From: Chimonanthus salicifolius
Lineage: Eukaryota; Streptophyta; Magnoliopsida; Laurales; Calycanthaceae
Direction: 5' to 3'
Assembly (NCBI GenBank): GCA_013350335.1
Contig: CM023533.1
Span: 32,160,869 to 32,224,868, forward strand
DNA length: 64,000 nucleotides
Shown here: piece after piece, positions 11,301 through 22,900 of the stretch
Position numbering within the stretch: the stretch's first letter is position 1
Layout: each line of letters starts with the position of its first letter
The notes under the pieces: model-generated
The model's database searches: none
The model's input: only the letters and a program-made list of their open reading frames with translations
Told to the model about the DNA's origin: nothing
Position numbers and translations under genes: made by a program

Positions 11301-12363
11301 TTGGAATCATTCAAAAATAAATAAACAAATAAAAATTTGTATTAAGTTTGGGGGTTCTGGACCAAGGCCAGACCCATGTAAGGCTTGTAGGCACAAGTGT
11401 TTCCATGCTTAGCAATTGATCTATTAGCCAGAATATCAGTTTTGATTGCAGCTAATGTCTCCAAAAAGAGAGAGAAATTCCTGTTCGCAATCTTATCCAG
11501 AGTTCTATGTTTGCATTTAAATTTGTTTAAAGATGGTATCGCATCCCTGTGTCCTATTTTTTTCGGTTTCCTGAGTCCGACATCTCGCATTCATTTCAGA
11601 CTCCATTAGTCATACCCGTACCTATTCAATTTGGCCATGGACCTGGACTCCATTAGTCGCACCCGTGCCCATGCAACTTAGCCACAGACCTATGTACTAT
11701 CCTATTCATTGTTCTGAGTTCCATAAGTATCCTATGAGTACACAGAGTTCAGGGTCTTAAACAATGATGGTAGCAGTTATATCTTGATGGAACTTTTTTC
11801 TCCTCTTGTTCATACAATTTTGAACTTCCTTCTAATTTATTCCTCATTATTTTCTAATAAAAAGAACATATAACACATAAACAGAAAGAAGAGAAAAGGA
11901 CTGTGGTAATAACTTCTGCCAGCCTGCCTATGGTGGGTTTGTTAGGGTTCACTTCTGCAACGATAATAGTTGGGCTTTAAGTTACACTACTTGCCTTCCC
12001 AAGAAAAAACTGATGGTGGTACAGTCCTTTTACATATAATTTGATCATAACCATCTTTACCCTTCTCTGGGAGGAATAACTAACTGAAGATGTACTTCTG
12101 ATTCCCTACCTAAATCTCAACTCAAGTGGCTATAATTTAAATACTTGCCATTATTATATTGAGTCCAACCATAAGTTTTAAGTTTTGCTTCATAGTTTTT
12201 CTTCATTTTGTGGTGGTTCCAGGGGCATTTGCACACCTACAGGTTCTGTGACAACGTATGGACGTTCATCTTACAAAATGCAGAGTTCAAGAATGAGGAA
12301 TGCCAGGAAAAAGTTGGGAGGGTTAAGATAGTTGCATGTGACTCCAAGTTGCTTTCTCAATGA
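5377..12363 (+). CDS. TFIIA-S: Transcription initiation factor IIA small (gamma) subunit
   Basis: Gamma subunit of TFIIA, the general factor that steadies TBP on the TATA box for RNA polymerase II. Three coding exons join in phase 0: 5377-5505 (43 codons, donor GTCAGG), 5618-5668 (17 codons, donor GTACAT) and 12223-12363 (46 codons plus TGA). The total is 106 aa, the usual plant length. Exon 1 ([16 protein letters not shown]...) covers most of the N-terminal helical-bundle half; exon 3 ([17 protein letters not shown]...) covers the C-terminal beta-barrel half and ends CDSKLLSQ. Residue 39 is Val, the form of ordinary TFIIA-gamma; the rice xa5 resistance allele has Glu there. Intron 1 is 112 bases but intron 2 is 6554 bases and full of repeats. 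Paired G-boxes precede the gene. The open frames around each exon read into introns and should be ignored. No frameshift or stop is seen, so the gene looks functional. Confidence 0.97.
9127..9515 (+). mobile_element. tRNA-derived SINE, duplicated in tandem
   Basis: Two diverged direct copies lie back to back, 9127-9288 and 9289-9440. Each begins AGCCCC and ends CTTGCAA. The first contains GGGTGTAGCTCAGTTGG (A-box-like, near 9199) and GGGTTTGACCC (B-box-like, near 9245), the internal polymerase III promoter pattern of tRNA-derived SINEs. The second copy has a weakened A box. A shared tail follows (GATTAGTCTCAYCTCYAAT-type text, GGGATACCCATGA, then an A run near 9502-9509), matching the tail of the copy at 13341-13520. 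Confidence 0.6.
10763..11111 (+). mobile_element. 349-bp MITE-like element with 9-bp target duplication
   Basis: The segment is flanked by exact TTTTAATAT at 10754-10762 and 11112-11120. It begins AAGTTAGGTTAGCGAGACAC and ends near CAGAGTTTTTG. A second copy of the same sequence, interrupted by a nested insertion, lies at 46950-48502 in the helicase gene. Nine-base duplications are typical of Mutator-type elements. The terminal inverted repeats are weak (GAGACA/TGTCTC near the ends), so the superfamily is inferred. It is non-coding. Confidence 0.6.
11601..11694 (+). repeat. 47-bp tandem pair
   Basis: Two diverged 47-bp units, 11601-11647 and 11648-11694, both begin CTCCATTAGTC and end with a variant of ACAGACCTATG or ATGGACCTGGA. 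They lie in TFIIA-gamma intron 2. Confidence 0.6.
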
Positions 12364-13340
12364 GTGACGCAGCTCTGCAGCCTGTAGGTCATCTCTCTTC
12401 TCTCCCGTCTTTGCCCTTACGTTTAAGAGGGTTGTATGATTTAGTACAGTGAACCCCCCTTCTCTTGAGCATGGATGGATGGCTTCTGCAAATTTGTATG
12501 ATCTTTTTGCTTTCACTTGTTCCATCTTTTATGCAGGGTCACATCCACTACGTTCTGAAAACCCTCTCGGACTCAATATTCATTGTAAGCTAAAGCGAAT
12601 TCAACAAGTACTATGGTTTTTCAATACAATTTGAAACAGTTCGGCGACCTAGTCAATTCAAAACCGCACCAACTTACGCAGACTGAGTTAAGTTGGTCTG
12701 CGCTTGTCCGTTACTTTCATTGGCCGTGTTAGTGAGGTTAAATACCGTTTCACCCAAACTGGACAGGAGTACAGGACTGCTTGGTCATGCTAGGAATCTT
12801 GAAGTTTTTTTAGTGCATCACGTTGAGCCATTTGGCAAGGAGTTATGAGCATAAATTTGGCAGATTTGTACTGAGAATATTTTGTAGGGAGTCTTTCTCA
12901 ACTGAAGGATCCCAGTAGTGGAAATCCAATTCCACACGATAGAATTCAGTTGAAACTTGAAACTGACACATCTAGCAGAATACCAACCCTTACCCATCAG
13001 TGAGGAATTTTCCAATTGAAACTGACCAATAATTGAATGGTGGAGTGATCTGCTAATGGATTCCTTATGGCCCAAAATCAACTCAATCAAATAATCGAAG
13101 TTCAGGACTCTGAAGCTAAATGTTAAAAAGTTATGGGAAAATGTAAATTTATGACGGAATTGGGTGTGGGGTGGGGGAGAAGTGGAAGGGGGAGCTGATA
13201 CTGAGCTCAAAGGACGGGTTACGTGTTGCAATCAGCTGAAGATCTCCTTTATTAGCTTAAGTTCTTAGTTTCTAGTGAGTTTACAAACGTCAGCAGACTT
13301 TTATTGACTTGACTGAGCAGGATGTGGAGTTGTAGCCTCA
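12364..13340 (+). other. TFIIA-gamma 3' UTR and downstream flank
   Basis: Sequence just past the TGA should carry the 3' UTR, but no clear AATAAA signal fixes the end. A hairpin near 12675-12705 (GCAGAC paired with GTCTGC) is the only structure noticed. The minus-strand open frame at 12818-13231 has no domain I recognise and is not annotated as a gene. Confidence 0.4.
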
Positions 13341-13520
13341 ATAACTCAGAGGGGGTTAGTCTGATAGTCAAAGAGTTCCCCTTATGAAGAGAGGTCTTGG
13401 GTTCGATTTGCAGCTCAAATCCCTTTAGACCACTTCCTACTAGGGTTAAGAGGTTTACACATGTTTGTGGGATTAGTCTCATCTCCAATGTAGGGTGGGA
13501 ATACCCATGAAAAAAAAAAT
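13341..13520 (+). mobile_element. SINE-like copy with A tail
   Basis: It contains TCTTGGGTTCGATTTGC (B-box-like) near 13396 and ends GATTAGTCTCATCTCCAAT, GGGAATACCCATGA and an A run. The tail matches the copies at about 9460-9510 (plus) and 22684-22760 (minus). No coding content. Confidence 0.55.
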
Positions 13521-14298
13521 TGATAGCTTCATTTCAAATGACTAGAAATTTTTGTTCATAGATCTAGTTCAACTACCTTTATCTGGTTTTGTGGATGCCA
13601 TAATGAGGCTAGGTAATAATACTACGAAAATGATATAAGGAAGATCATGAAATGCGTACTACAATAATCACGATGTGAACGAGAATTACCTAGAGTGCTT
13701 CTTAAAGACTCTTAATATGATGTAGTCGTAGTCTTTAATTGGACAAAATGGAATTGTATAACTCGAAACGGTGAAAGCAAGTAGATTGGTAAAGGATCGT
13801 TGATGGTGGTGATGATGGGTAGCATGGTTTTGGATCTTATAACTGTATTAAATACTCTCTCTGTTTCAATTTAATTGTCTCATATACATTTTAGAAGAGT
13901 TATAGGAGGTTGGAGAAGTATTTTGAGAGTCTTTCCTTAAAAAATTTAAAATTTTAAAATGGAACAACTAAAATAAAATAGAGAGTGTATTATATAAGAC
14001 TATCTAAAGTCAACTACATGGGCTAGTGATTGAAGTAGGCAAGTAGGAAAAATCTCCAGTTTCCAATCAAAGAAAAGAGACCTACTCCATGCAGTAAATG
14101 GGCCATAATTTCGGGCATCATGAAAATGGATTTAGGTAACATGTTTGCAAATTGGGCAACCTTTGCTCTTTTTCATGGCCAATACGGGTGTAACAGCATA
14201 TATAGTTGCCACTATATTGACTGTTTTTTAATTAGCAATAGAGAAAATAAAGTTTTGATATCTTTTTGTTTTCATTTTTTTTTTTTTTTTTTCCTTGT

Positions 14299-16239
14299 TG
14301 AGCACCGAAAATTACTATTTTATCCTTTAATTTTGGATTAGTTAGCCTTTGATTTGTGAATATTAGATGCGTTTAATGGAGTTTTCAAGTTTTGCAGTGT
14401 ATTTGTGAGAATATGAGAAAAATGAATTAAAATGCAGAAAAGTGGGTTATACTCCTATTTTTGGAAAGTTTATCATTTTTATCACCTAATTTGATTTTAA
14501 ATTGTTGTAAATTATTATAGTTCAGATCCGGATATGAGAGTTTGAATTATAATAATATTTTTTAGACTGTTAAATTGTAAAGGTGGTAGAAATTTATACA
14601 CACACAAATGGACTCACTGTTCAAGTTGGAAGGCTATATGCCAAAGTCCACTAGTATTCCGGACCAGATAAAAGTTTAAGTATGGGAGTGGGACCAGTGA
14701 ATTTCGTTTGAAGGATTGTAGAAGCAAGAATGAGAGGAAAAAAATGGAGTTTGAATTGATTAGAGTGAATTTTGGAAGGAGGAATATTTTGATACATTTT
14801 CAGTATTTTGGCCATAACTTTTCACTTCGATGTCCGATTACATTCATTCTTGTTGCATTGGAAATAAGACTTCAAGGGCTAAAACTTTGTGTTTATGAAA
14901 TTTCGTGATTCGGACCTTAACTAGAACAAAATAGAGATGCAAGCTGTTACATGTGTAGAAAAATGGGATTTGCACCTTACTTTCTAAATTAATCCAAAAT
15001 CCCTAAAATCATGGTGCCTTATTGTAAAATTCGGTCATGGTTTGAAAAAGACAGTGGATTTAGATAAAAGATAGTGGATTTGGATAAAAGACAGTGGATT
15101 TGAATAAAATAAAGTGGATTTCGATAAAAGAGAGAATTTGGATAAAAAAGAGAGAATTTGAGAGGAATTCTCTCTAAGCCTTGCTTATCGTGTTTCTTTT
15201 GAGCATTATAAATAAAGGGATTCGGTCATAGTAAAATTTGAACCGAGCAAGGCATTGGAAGGGGCTGGCTTTGAACGGCTAAGGACAGAGAAAAATATTT
15301 AATTTCTTTTAAGTTATTTATTTTATTTTTAAAAGAAAAAGAGTTCCAAAGGTTTGTATTTTCTTATATTCTAATTTTTAAATAAAATTCATGGTGGATT
15401 CTTTAAATTTATGGTGTTCTCAATTATTGAGTATTCTATGGTGATGGTTTTTAATTTAATTTTAATTCTTTTTATGAATATTATGAAACAAATTATTTTT
15501 AGAATTTTTCAAGGAAAAGTGGAACCCCTGTTAGGATTGGTGGGACTTGACTTTTTCAGTATAAGGTTCTTTTCAAGAACGGCTTATTTTAGATTTGGAA
15601 AATATAAGTTTAAATCCTTCTCAAGCCTAAGGCTTTAATTGAAAATTTCTGATTTAATAGACGACGTAATTTTTCTAATTAGAATTTTAAAAAATGATGA
15701 ACTTAAATTTATATTTTATAATTTTAGAATATTTCATAGTCTAATCCATGATTTTATTTTTAAATGGGATAACATATCGACTTAGATACTTGTCTTAATT
15801 CCATTGTAAACTATTTAAACAATTTATTGTTAATGTTTTTATTCTTTTATTTATTCATACAAATCCTTGAAATGATTTAAATATGTTAGAAATATTTTAT
15901 TTGCTTTTTTAAATTTATATTTTAAATTAGGTTGAGGTCATTTAAATTCACTCTAACATTTTAATCAAATTTATAAATCGATAATAAAAATAGATCTTAT
16001 ATTTTATTAACTTCCAAAGTTAGATAATTAATTAAATATTGATTATCTAAATCTAGAATTTTGCTAAATTAATATTATAACTCCTATTTTTAGAAAATTA
16101 TTTTCTTAGATCACATTATTTTAATGATAATATTTTTATTTCATACATATATTTTGTTGACTTCTCTTGGGTAGGACCTCATACTCATTCTCTACACTAT
16201 TAACAGGTTCGTGCGCTTGCGAGTTAAATTAAAATCACA
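14299..16239 (+). mobile_element. LTR of a Ty3/Gypsy-type retrotransposon (left arm)
   Basis: A 1.94 kb segment begins TGAGCACCGAAAATTA and ends AAAATCACA (TG...CA termini). It is followed within about ten bases by TTTGGCGCCGTTGC, a primer-binding-site-type motif typical of plant Gypsy elements. The same sequence occurs inverted at 17787-19710, and homology stops sharply at the TGAGCAC end in both, which supports the boundary. It contains no gag or pol; the short frames inside are not meaningful. Confidence 0.75.
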
Positions 16240-17786
16240 TTAAGTTTTTGGCGCCGTTGCTTGGGAAATCTCGAAATAAAGTGTGTAGCATTAGATTTAT
16301 GTGATTTTTGAAAGACTACTATTATGGAATTAATTTAAAATTAGAATTTTACTAAATCTAGAAACTGTATAACTACGATTTTCTATTTCTTACTTTGGTC
16401 AGACTCTTTTCACCATGGTTTTTCACAATAGTTACAACGATTGTGTTTTAATGTAGGTTCTAACGTTGAAATTGTCATAACCCCACAGACCCTACTGTCA
16501 TCAATAATGGATTGATGACTGACGGGATGTTCATAATTTGGGGACTCAATTCTAACCAATCGCTTAGTTGAATCGCGCCTCCAAACATTCATTTTCACCA
16601 ACAAGGACAAAACAAGACCAAAATAAATTTAAACAAAATAAATGACGTAAAACTAAAAATAAAAACTTAAACTACCGTAGGTCTCTAGAGTGACTCTTAA
16701 TCTTTTCTTCAAAAATTCTAAATCACTAATTAAGAGTTTAACCATAATCATGGTTAGGTAAGTTCCCAGGTAAGTGGAGGAGTACTTGGTAATCTGCTTA
16801 TATTCCACTTATCCTTAAGTTGTTTATACCTTGGTGACAGAACTAAGCCTAAACACCATGATTGAAGAAAAATTAATATTGGTGATAAAAAATTAATTGA
16901 ATTGAAAAGTGTCCTAATGAACATGAAAGACCCTAAAAATTAATGCTTGCTACTTTGATTTACTTTAAAGTGCATGAACTATTTTTATTTACTAATCTTA
17001 TTTTTCTAGATATTGTGAAAATACAGTCTTAAATTACCACAAAACATTCAAACAAATATGCAAATAATAATAAAGCAATTTAAACTAATGCATGAATACT
17101 AACAACCTAGATGCATGGACAGATTAAATACAAGCAATAAGTAAAAGAAAAAACACTCTAAATAAATATATATGAATGCATGAGAGAAATAAAATCAAAA
17201 AGACAGATTAGTCACTCACCTTAGCCTTTTATACGTATTTTTAGTAACTTTTTAAGCATGCAATTAAAACTCTTTAGCTTATTATGCATATCTCCAGTGA
17301 TTTTTAAGCGCGGCGTAATTAAAATTTCTGCAAAATAGACAATATAAGCTTTGGTGAATATTCTAATTAAAAAAAATACATGATACTATTCTAAGTGCAA
17401 TTGTCCTAAAGTTATAACCAGTGGAAGAAGTATAATATTTATATCTTAATTAAAAATTTTAAATCAAGTCAAGGCTATAAAAATTGGACTCCACCCCATT
17501 AAATATTTATTTCAATTTTTTTTTTTTAAATTATATTTAAAAACTTTCCAAAGTTAGATGAAATTTTAAATTAAGACATATCTCCAGTATTAGATAAGTT
17601 GCTAAAAAGGGAAACTATTAAATTAGAAAATTTCTAAGAAATAGAAAATCTTGATTATACAGTTTCTACATTTAGCAAAATTCTAATTTTAAATTAATTC
17701 CATAATAGAAATCTTTCAAAAATCACATAAATCTAATGGTACACAATTTATTTCGAGATTTCCCCGGCAACGGCGTCAAAACTTGA
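16240..17786. mobile_element. Internal segment between two head-to-head LTRs
   Basis: Both ends carry matching primer-binding-site and leader sequence in opposite orientation: 16240-16395 (plus) and 17632-17786 (minus), with GGCGCCGTTGC and its counterpart GACGCCGTTGCCGGGGA. The 1.2 kb core between them (16396-17631) is unique here. It encodes no recognisable gag, protease, reverse transcriptase or integrase. The structure is a deleted or chimeric element. Confidence 0.65.
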
Positions 17787-19710
17787 TGTGATTTTAATTT
17801 AACTCGCAAGCGCACGAACTAGTTAATAGTGTAATGAATGAGTGTGAAGTCGTACTTAAGGGAAATCAACAAAATATATGTATAAAATAAAAATGGTACC
17901 ATTAAAATAATTTGATCCAAGAAAATAATTTTCTAAAAGATGGAGTTATAATCTTAATTTAGCAAAATTCTAGATTTAAATAATTAATATTTAATTAATT
18001 ATCTAACTTTGGAAGTTAATAAAATATAAGATCTATTTTTATTATTGATTTATAAATTTGATTAAAATGGTGGAGTGAATTTAAATGACCTCAACCTAAT
18101 TTAAAATATAAAGTTAAAAAAACAAATAAAATATTTCTAACCTAGTTAAATCATTTCAAGGATTTGTATGAATAAATAAAAGAATAAAAACATTAGCAAT
18201 AAATAGTTTACATAGTTTACAATTGAATCGAGACAAGTATCTAAGGCGGCATGTTATCTCATTTAAAAATAAAATCATGGCCTACACTATGAAATATTTT
18301 AGAATTATAAAATATGAATTCAAATTCATCATTTATTAAAATTTTAATCAGAAAAATTACGTCGTACGTTAAATCAGAATTTTTCAATTCAAGCCTTAAG
18401 CTTGAGTAGGATTTAAACTTACATTTTCCAAATCTAAAATAAGTCGTTCTTAAAAAGAAACTTAGACTGAAAAAGTCAAGGCCCATCGATCCTAATAGGG
18501 GTTCCACTTTTCTTTTAAAAATTCTAAAAATAATTTATTTCATAACATTTATAAAAAGAATTAAAATAAAATTAAAAACTATCACCATAGACTATTCAAT
18601 AATTGAGAACACCATAAATCTAAATAATCCACCACGAATTTCATTTAAAAATTGGAATATAAGAAAATACAAACCTTTGGAACTCTTCTTCTCTTAAAAA
18701 TAAAATAAATAACTTATAAGAAATTAAATATTTTTCTTTGTCCTTAGCCGTCCAAAGTCAGCTCCTTCGAATGCCTTGCTCGGTTCAAATTTTACGATGA
18801 CTGAACCCCTTTATTTATATTGCTCAAAAGAAACAAGATAAGTAAAGCTTGGAAAGAAGTCCTCCCAAATTCTCTCTTTTTTATCAAAATCCTCTCTCTT
18901 TTATCCAAATCCACTTTATTTTATACAAAACCACTGTTTTTTTCAAACTAGGGCCGAATTTTACAAAAAAGGCACCATGATTTTAGGGATTTTGGATTAA
19001 TTTGGAAAGTAAGGTGTAAATCCTATTTTTCTACACATGCAACCGCTTGCAGCTCAATTTTGACCTTGTTAAGGTCTGAATCACGAAATTTCATAAACTA
19101 GAAAGTTGTAGCCCTTGAACTCTTCTTTCCAATACAACAAGAATTAATGCAATCGGGCATCGGAGTGAAAAAGTTATGGCCAAAATACTGAAATTGTGTC
19201 AAAATATTCCTCCTTCCAAAATTCACTCTAATCAATCAAAATCCCATTTTTTTCCTCTCATTCTTGCTTCCACAATCCTTCAAAGAAAATTCAATGGTCC
19301 CACTTGATTTTTTGCACTTGGATCCCTTAGTTGGACTTTTATCTAGCCCGAAATACTAGTGGCCTTTGGCATATAGGCTTCAGACTCGAACAGTGGGTCC
19401 ATTTGTGTGTTTATAAATTTCTACCACCTTTACAATTTAACACAGTCTAAAACTATTATTATAATTCAAACCCTATATCCGAATCTGAATTATAATACTT
19501 TATAATAATTCCAAATCAAATTAGGTGGTAAAAATTATAAACTTTCAAAAAATAGGATTATGGCCCACTTTTCTGTATTTTAATTTATTTTCTTATATTC
19601 TCATAAATACACGGCAAAATTTGAAAACTCCATTAAACGCATCTAATATTCACAAATCAAAGGCTAACTAATTCAAAATTAAAGAATAAAATGATAATTT
19701 TCAGTGCTCA
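17787..19710 (-). mobile_element. LTR of the same retrotransposon family, inverted (right arm)
   Basis: Reverse complement of the left LTR with scattered substitutions and small indels. Its TG end is at 19710 (TGAGCACTGAAAATTA on the minus strand) and its CA end is at 17787. A primer-binding-site-type motif follows on its internal side, so both LTRs point inward, unlike the direct repeats of a normal element. The immediate outer flanks (CTTGT left, ATAGT right) do not match as a target duplication. Confidence 0.75.
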
Positions 19711-21250
19711 ATAGTGCTTTTGGTGGGGTTCGTTTCTTTTTTTTTTCTTCTTAGAGCATGCATACCATTGATTATTCTATTGAAAGCATGTACAACAAAT
19801 TGTTTCTGAGATAACATTAAAATATGAAAAGAAAAAGCATGCATCCTTTCAAATGAATTTTGGCTGTTCACTGATTGAATTATTGTAATTTGCTTTCATA
19901 ATAGCGAACAAAAAGAATTCATTCAAAAATAGCTAAGAAATAGGAGGGGATTTTAAATGGGATTTGATGAGTTCGAAGGATATAGTTCAGAAAAAAAAAA
20001 AAAAGGGAAAAAGTGTCTAAATAAATAAAGATTTTAAGATGGAATTTAGTAGATTGGAACGATTTAGTTTAACTTTATTTTATGATTATGTAAAAATAAA
20101 GAAAATTTGTGAAAAAAAAATTCTAAAAATAGAAAAAGAGATTTTCTGATTAAATTTGGTGAACTTAAAGGATATGACCAAAATTCTTTTATATCAGTAT
20201 TTAAAAATGGAAAATCTTGTACAAAAATTACGAATTAAAGAAAAATTATTCACCATAAATTTCTGACTGATATCACTCGCATGAAGTACTTACTTCTTTT
20301 TTTTAATATAATAAATGGGTCCAAACTCCAAACTGTTACGCTTGAAATTTCGGCCAACATTTAGATTTATTGTTAAGTTTTTTTGAAAAATAAAAAACTT
20401 GACTCAAAATACATGACACATATAAATGAACTTTAACCGTTTGCTCATTGAATGATTGTGATTGGCTTTTATATTCACAAAAAAGGGCAAAATTTGTATT
20501 AAAAAAGTAAAAAAATTATAAAAAATAGATTTTAAAATAAGATATGGTTTAACTTTATCATATTATTATTTGAAAAAAGAGAAAACTCATGAAAAAAATT
20601 GTCAAAAAATAAAGAGATTCATGATAAAATTCGGTGATTTTAAAGTATATGACTGAAACTTTATACTAATATCTAAAAAAAGAAAATTTTGTTCAAAATT
20701 TGTGAATTAATGAAAAATTATTCACTATAAATTTCAAACTAATTTTACTTTCGCGTGCCTCCTGCTAGTATATTGAAATTAACAGCTCAGTTAAAAATGT
20801 TTATTTCATTTTAAGAGTTGTTTATTTCATTTAACTTAGGATAGATAAAAACGTTTAGTAAGACTCATCTTTTTAGAATATACATAACAACACCTGCTAT
20901 GATTTGGTCAATGCAATGGCCAATGGATTTAAATAAAAGTTAGAATGGACTACATATTCTAAAGTGGATCGAAATAGGTCAAACTTTTGAATTTTTGGGC
21001 AGAAATATTTCTGTTACTGTAATTTCAGCATTTCTCAAAAATTCAAAAATACCAATCTTTTCAGGTCCGAAGGATTAAAACCAATAAAATTTGGCCGAAT
21101 GTCTGGATTTTTGGCCAAGTTTTTTTCTCAGACTCATTCTCACATTCCCTTGAGTCAAGAATATCAAACAATTTAACTTCAAAGTTTAGTAAACAGAAGT
21201 GAAATATTATATTTAACGCATTTTGTCATGATTCAATATTTATTTGTAAT
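19711..21250. other. AT-rich intergenic stretch with a degenerate direct repeat
   Basis: No gene is seen. Two diverged direct copies of about 320-400 bp lie at roughly 19860-20280 and 20440-20765. They share TTCACTGATTGAAT-like starts, GGTTTAACTTTAT-like middles and GAAAAATTATTCACYATAAA ends. A third, weaker relative appears near 61090-61350, so this is a dispersed repeat family of unknown type. Confidence 0.5.
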
Positions 21251-21251
21251 C

Positions 21252-21439
21252 TAAAGGGGCTCGAGTAATGGTCAGAAACCCACCTAGGAAACAAGAGTCA
21301 TGAATTCGATTTCCACTTTACTCCAAAGGACCACTCTCCATAAACTTACTCTGTATGTGTGAGTAACGAGACTTACATATGCTCCGAGGATTAGTTAGGT
21401 GCTCTAAGAGACCTGAACACCTTGGTAATAAAAAAATAA
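21252..21439 (+). mobile_element. SINE-like copy with A-rich tail
   Basis: The text runs from GGGGCTCGAGTAATGG through GAATTCGATTTCC (B-box-like) to GGATTAGTTAGGTGC, ACACCTTGGTAAT and an A-rich tail. The tail matches the minus-strand copy at 25191-25340. A fold-back element is inserted in the tail at 21440. Confidence 0.5.
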
Positions 21440-21732
21440 GGCGTGACTTATAGACACCAGCAAAGACTGCCTCTACACACTCGTTTTCAGATTTTAGAGT
21501 GAAATTACCATTCTGCCCCCATATTTTCACTTATTCGAACGAATTATCAGTTCATTTTGGCATTCGTTCGAATGAATTGAATTTATACGTGGGTCATTTG
21601 TTCGAATGAATGCCAAAATGAACTGATAATTTGTTCGAATGAATGAAAATACAAAGGCAGAATAGTAATTTCACTCTAAAATCTGAAAACGGGTGTGTAG
21701 AGGCAGTTTTTCAAGGTGTCTATAAGTCGCGC
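21440..21732. mobile_element. Fold-back MITE with 9-bp target duplication
   Basis: This 293-bp element is almost wholly an inverted repeat with arms of about 135 bases. The left end reads GGCGTGACTTATAGACACC and the right end, reverse complemented, GCGCGACTTATAGACACC. Exact AAAAAATAA copies flank it at 21431-21439 and 21733-21741. Fold-back structure with 9-bp duplications points to a non-autonomous Mutator-like element. Its centre repeats the motif TTCGAATGAAT several times. It sits in the A-rich tail of the preceding SINE. Confidence 0.8.
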
Positions 21733-21741
21733 AAAAAATAA

Positions 21742-22490
21742 TCCATTCATCATTTCTTATTACAACAAGGCAGGCTAGCCCTGGCTATAAGCGGAGTAGG
21801 CCACCGCCTAAAGCCCCCATCAATGCGACTAATGACTTTATGCACAGTTTCAAGGCATATCAGGGCCGACACTGCAACAAAGTGAGGTCCACCTTCGGTT
21901 TTAAATTTTACATATATCTGAACCATCGGACTCTTAATGGATAAAAAGAATTGAGCCCACATTTTTAATTATTAAAGAAAAACTTTATAACTGATAAATC
22001 TGAATATTTTTCTGAAATTTTTTGTCTATCAGTTCGGACTCATTTCTTATATTAAAAAAAAAAAAAAAAAAACCTTAGAAACTTAAAAAAAAAGGGTAAG
22101 GTGGCACTCCCATTCCCAAAAAGCTTCAAAATTAAAATACAAAAAATTGAAACTAATAAATCTCCACACTTATGTGTCTAATGTCTGTATAAAATTGAGG
22201 GTGCTTTAAAATTTTAGAATTCGTAAAGCATTCTTCCCATTCCATCTGTTGAACTTTGTATTAAAAAAAATTGCCTTCTTTAATTCACAACAATAGTAGA
22301 ATTGCCTATAAATATATATTGGCATTGGTTCATATCCTAAAACATCTGAAAATTAGAAAAACCACAACATGCTGTCTGCAAATTCATTTCAATGGCTTCA
22401 TTTCCTTCTTCAGACCAATCTGGAGCAAAAGATCCTGGCACTCTAGAGCTCGAGCTCAACCTCAACCTTCAATTAGATGCCTCAGCCATG
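21742..22490. other. Intergenic region, nothing assignable
   Basis: No gene, repeat family or RNA could be supported. The open frames at 21750-21962 and 22271-22649 have no recognisable domains, and the latter is driven by the adjoining microsatellite. Confidence 0.5.

Positions 22491-22492
<2 letters not shown>

Positions 22493-22567
<75 letters not shown>
22493..22567 (+). repeat. Compound (CT)n(AT)n microsatellite
   Basis: About 17 CT units run directly into about 20 TA units. The Ser-Leu and Tyr-Ile runs in the overlapping open frames come from this repeat. Confidence 0.95.
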
Positions 22568-22570
<3 letters not shown>

Positions 22571-22683
22571 CGTTGAGGTGAATAAGATTTTAAATATCAG
22601 AAGCACCCCAGAGGTTAAAATATTTCTCCTGGGCAACTATATTGAATAAAATGTTGGTTTTTAATCTCCAAGACCTACTGTTA

Positions 22684-22900
22684 CCATTCTGTTGATAGTT
22701 TTTTTATATGGGTATCTCAACCGACATTGGAGGTGAGACTAATCTTACGAGCATTTATAAACCTCTCAATCCAGATACTCTGGCTTAATCGATGAGAAGT
22801 AATTCAATGGAGTGGCCCAGAAGAATTGAACGTCAATCGAATTCAAGATCTCACTTCATATTGATGAAAATTCATGAGATAGGTGGCAGAGCTCGTTCTG
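22684..22900 (-). mobile_element. SINE-like copy, minus strand
   Basis: On the minus strand it reads through AGATCTTGAATTCGATTGAC (B-box-like), then GATTAGTCTCACCTCCAAT and GAGATACCCATAT with an A run at 22690-22700 in complement. The tail matches the copies at about 9500 and 13500. Confidence 0.5.

Larger units (their letters stand above)
5669..12222 (+). other. 6.55 kb intron 2 of the TFIIA-gamma gene
   Basis: Bounded by donor AAG|GTACAT and acceptor TTCCAG|GGGC, both phase 0. It contains no supported gene. Visible contents are a poly-purine GAAA patch near 7220, a tandem SINE-like block at 9127-9440 with its tail to about 9515, a 349-bp element with 9-bp target duplications at 10763-11111, and a 47-bp tandem pair at 11601-11694. 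The open frames at 11342-11609 look repeat-derived; I cannot assign them to a family. The rest is unremarkable AT-rich intron. Confidence 0.85.

Noticed and set aside
11342..11609. Overlapping frames of 82 and 70 aa as a gene in TFIIA-gamma intron 2
   Set aside because: Overlapping on opposite strands, no domain recognised; likely a repeat relic.
22271..22649. Open frames with poly Ser-Leu and Tyr-Ile
   Set aside because: Driven by the CT/AT microsatellite; no recognisable domain.
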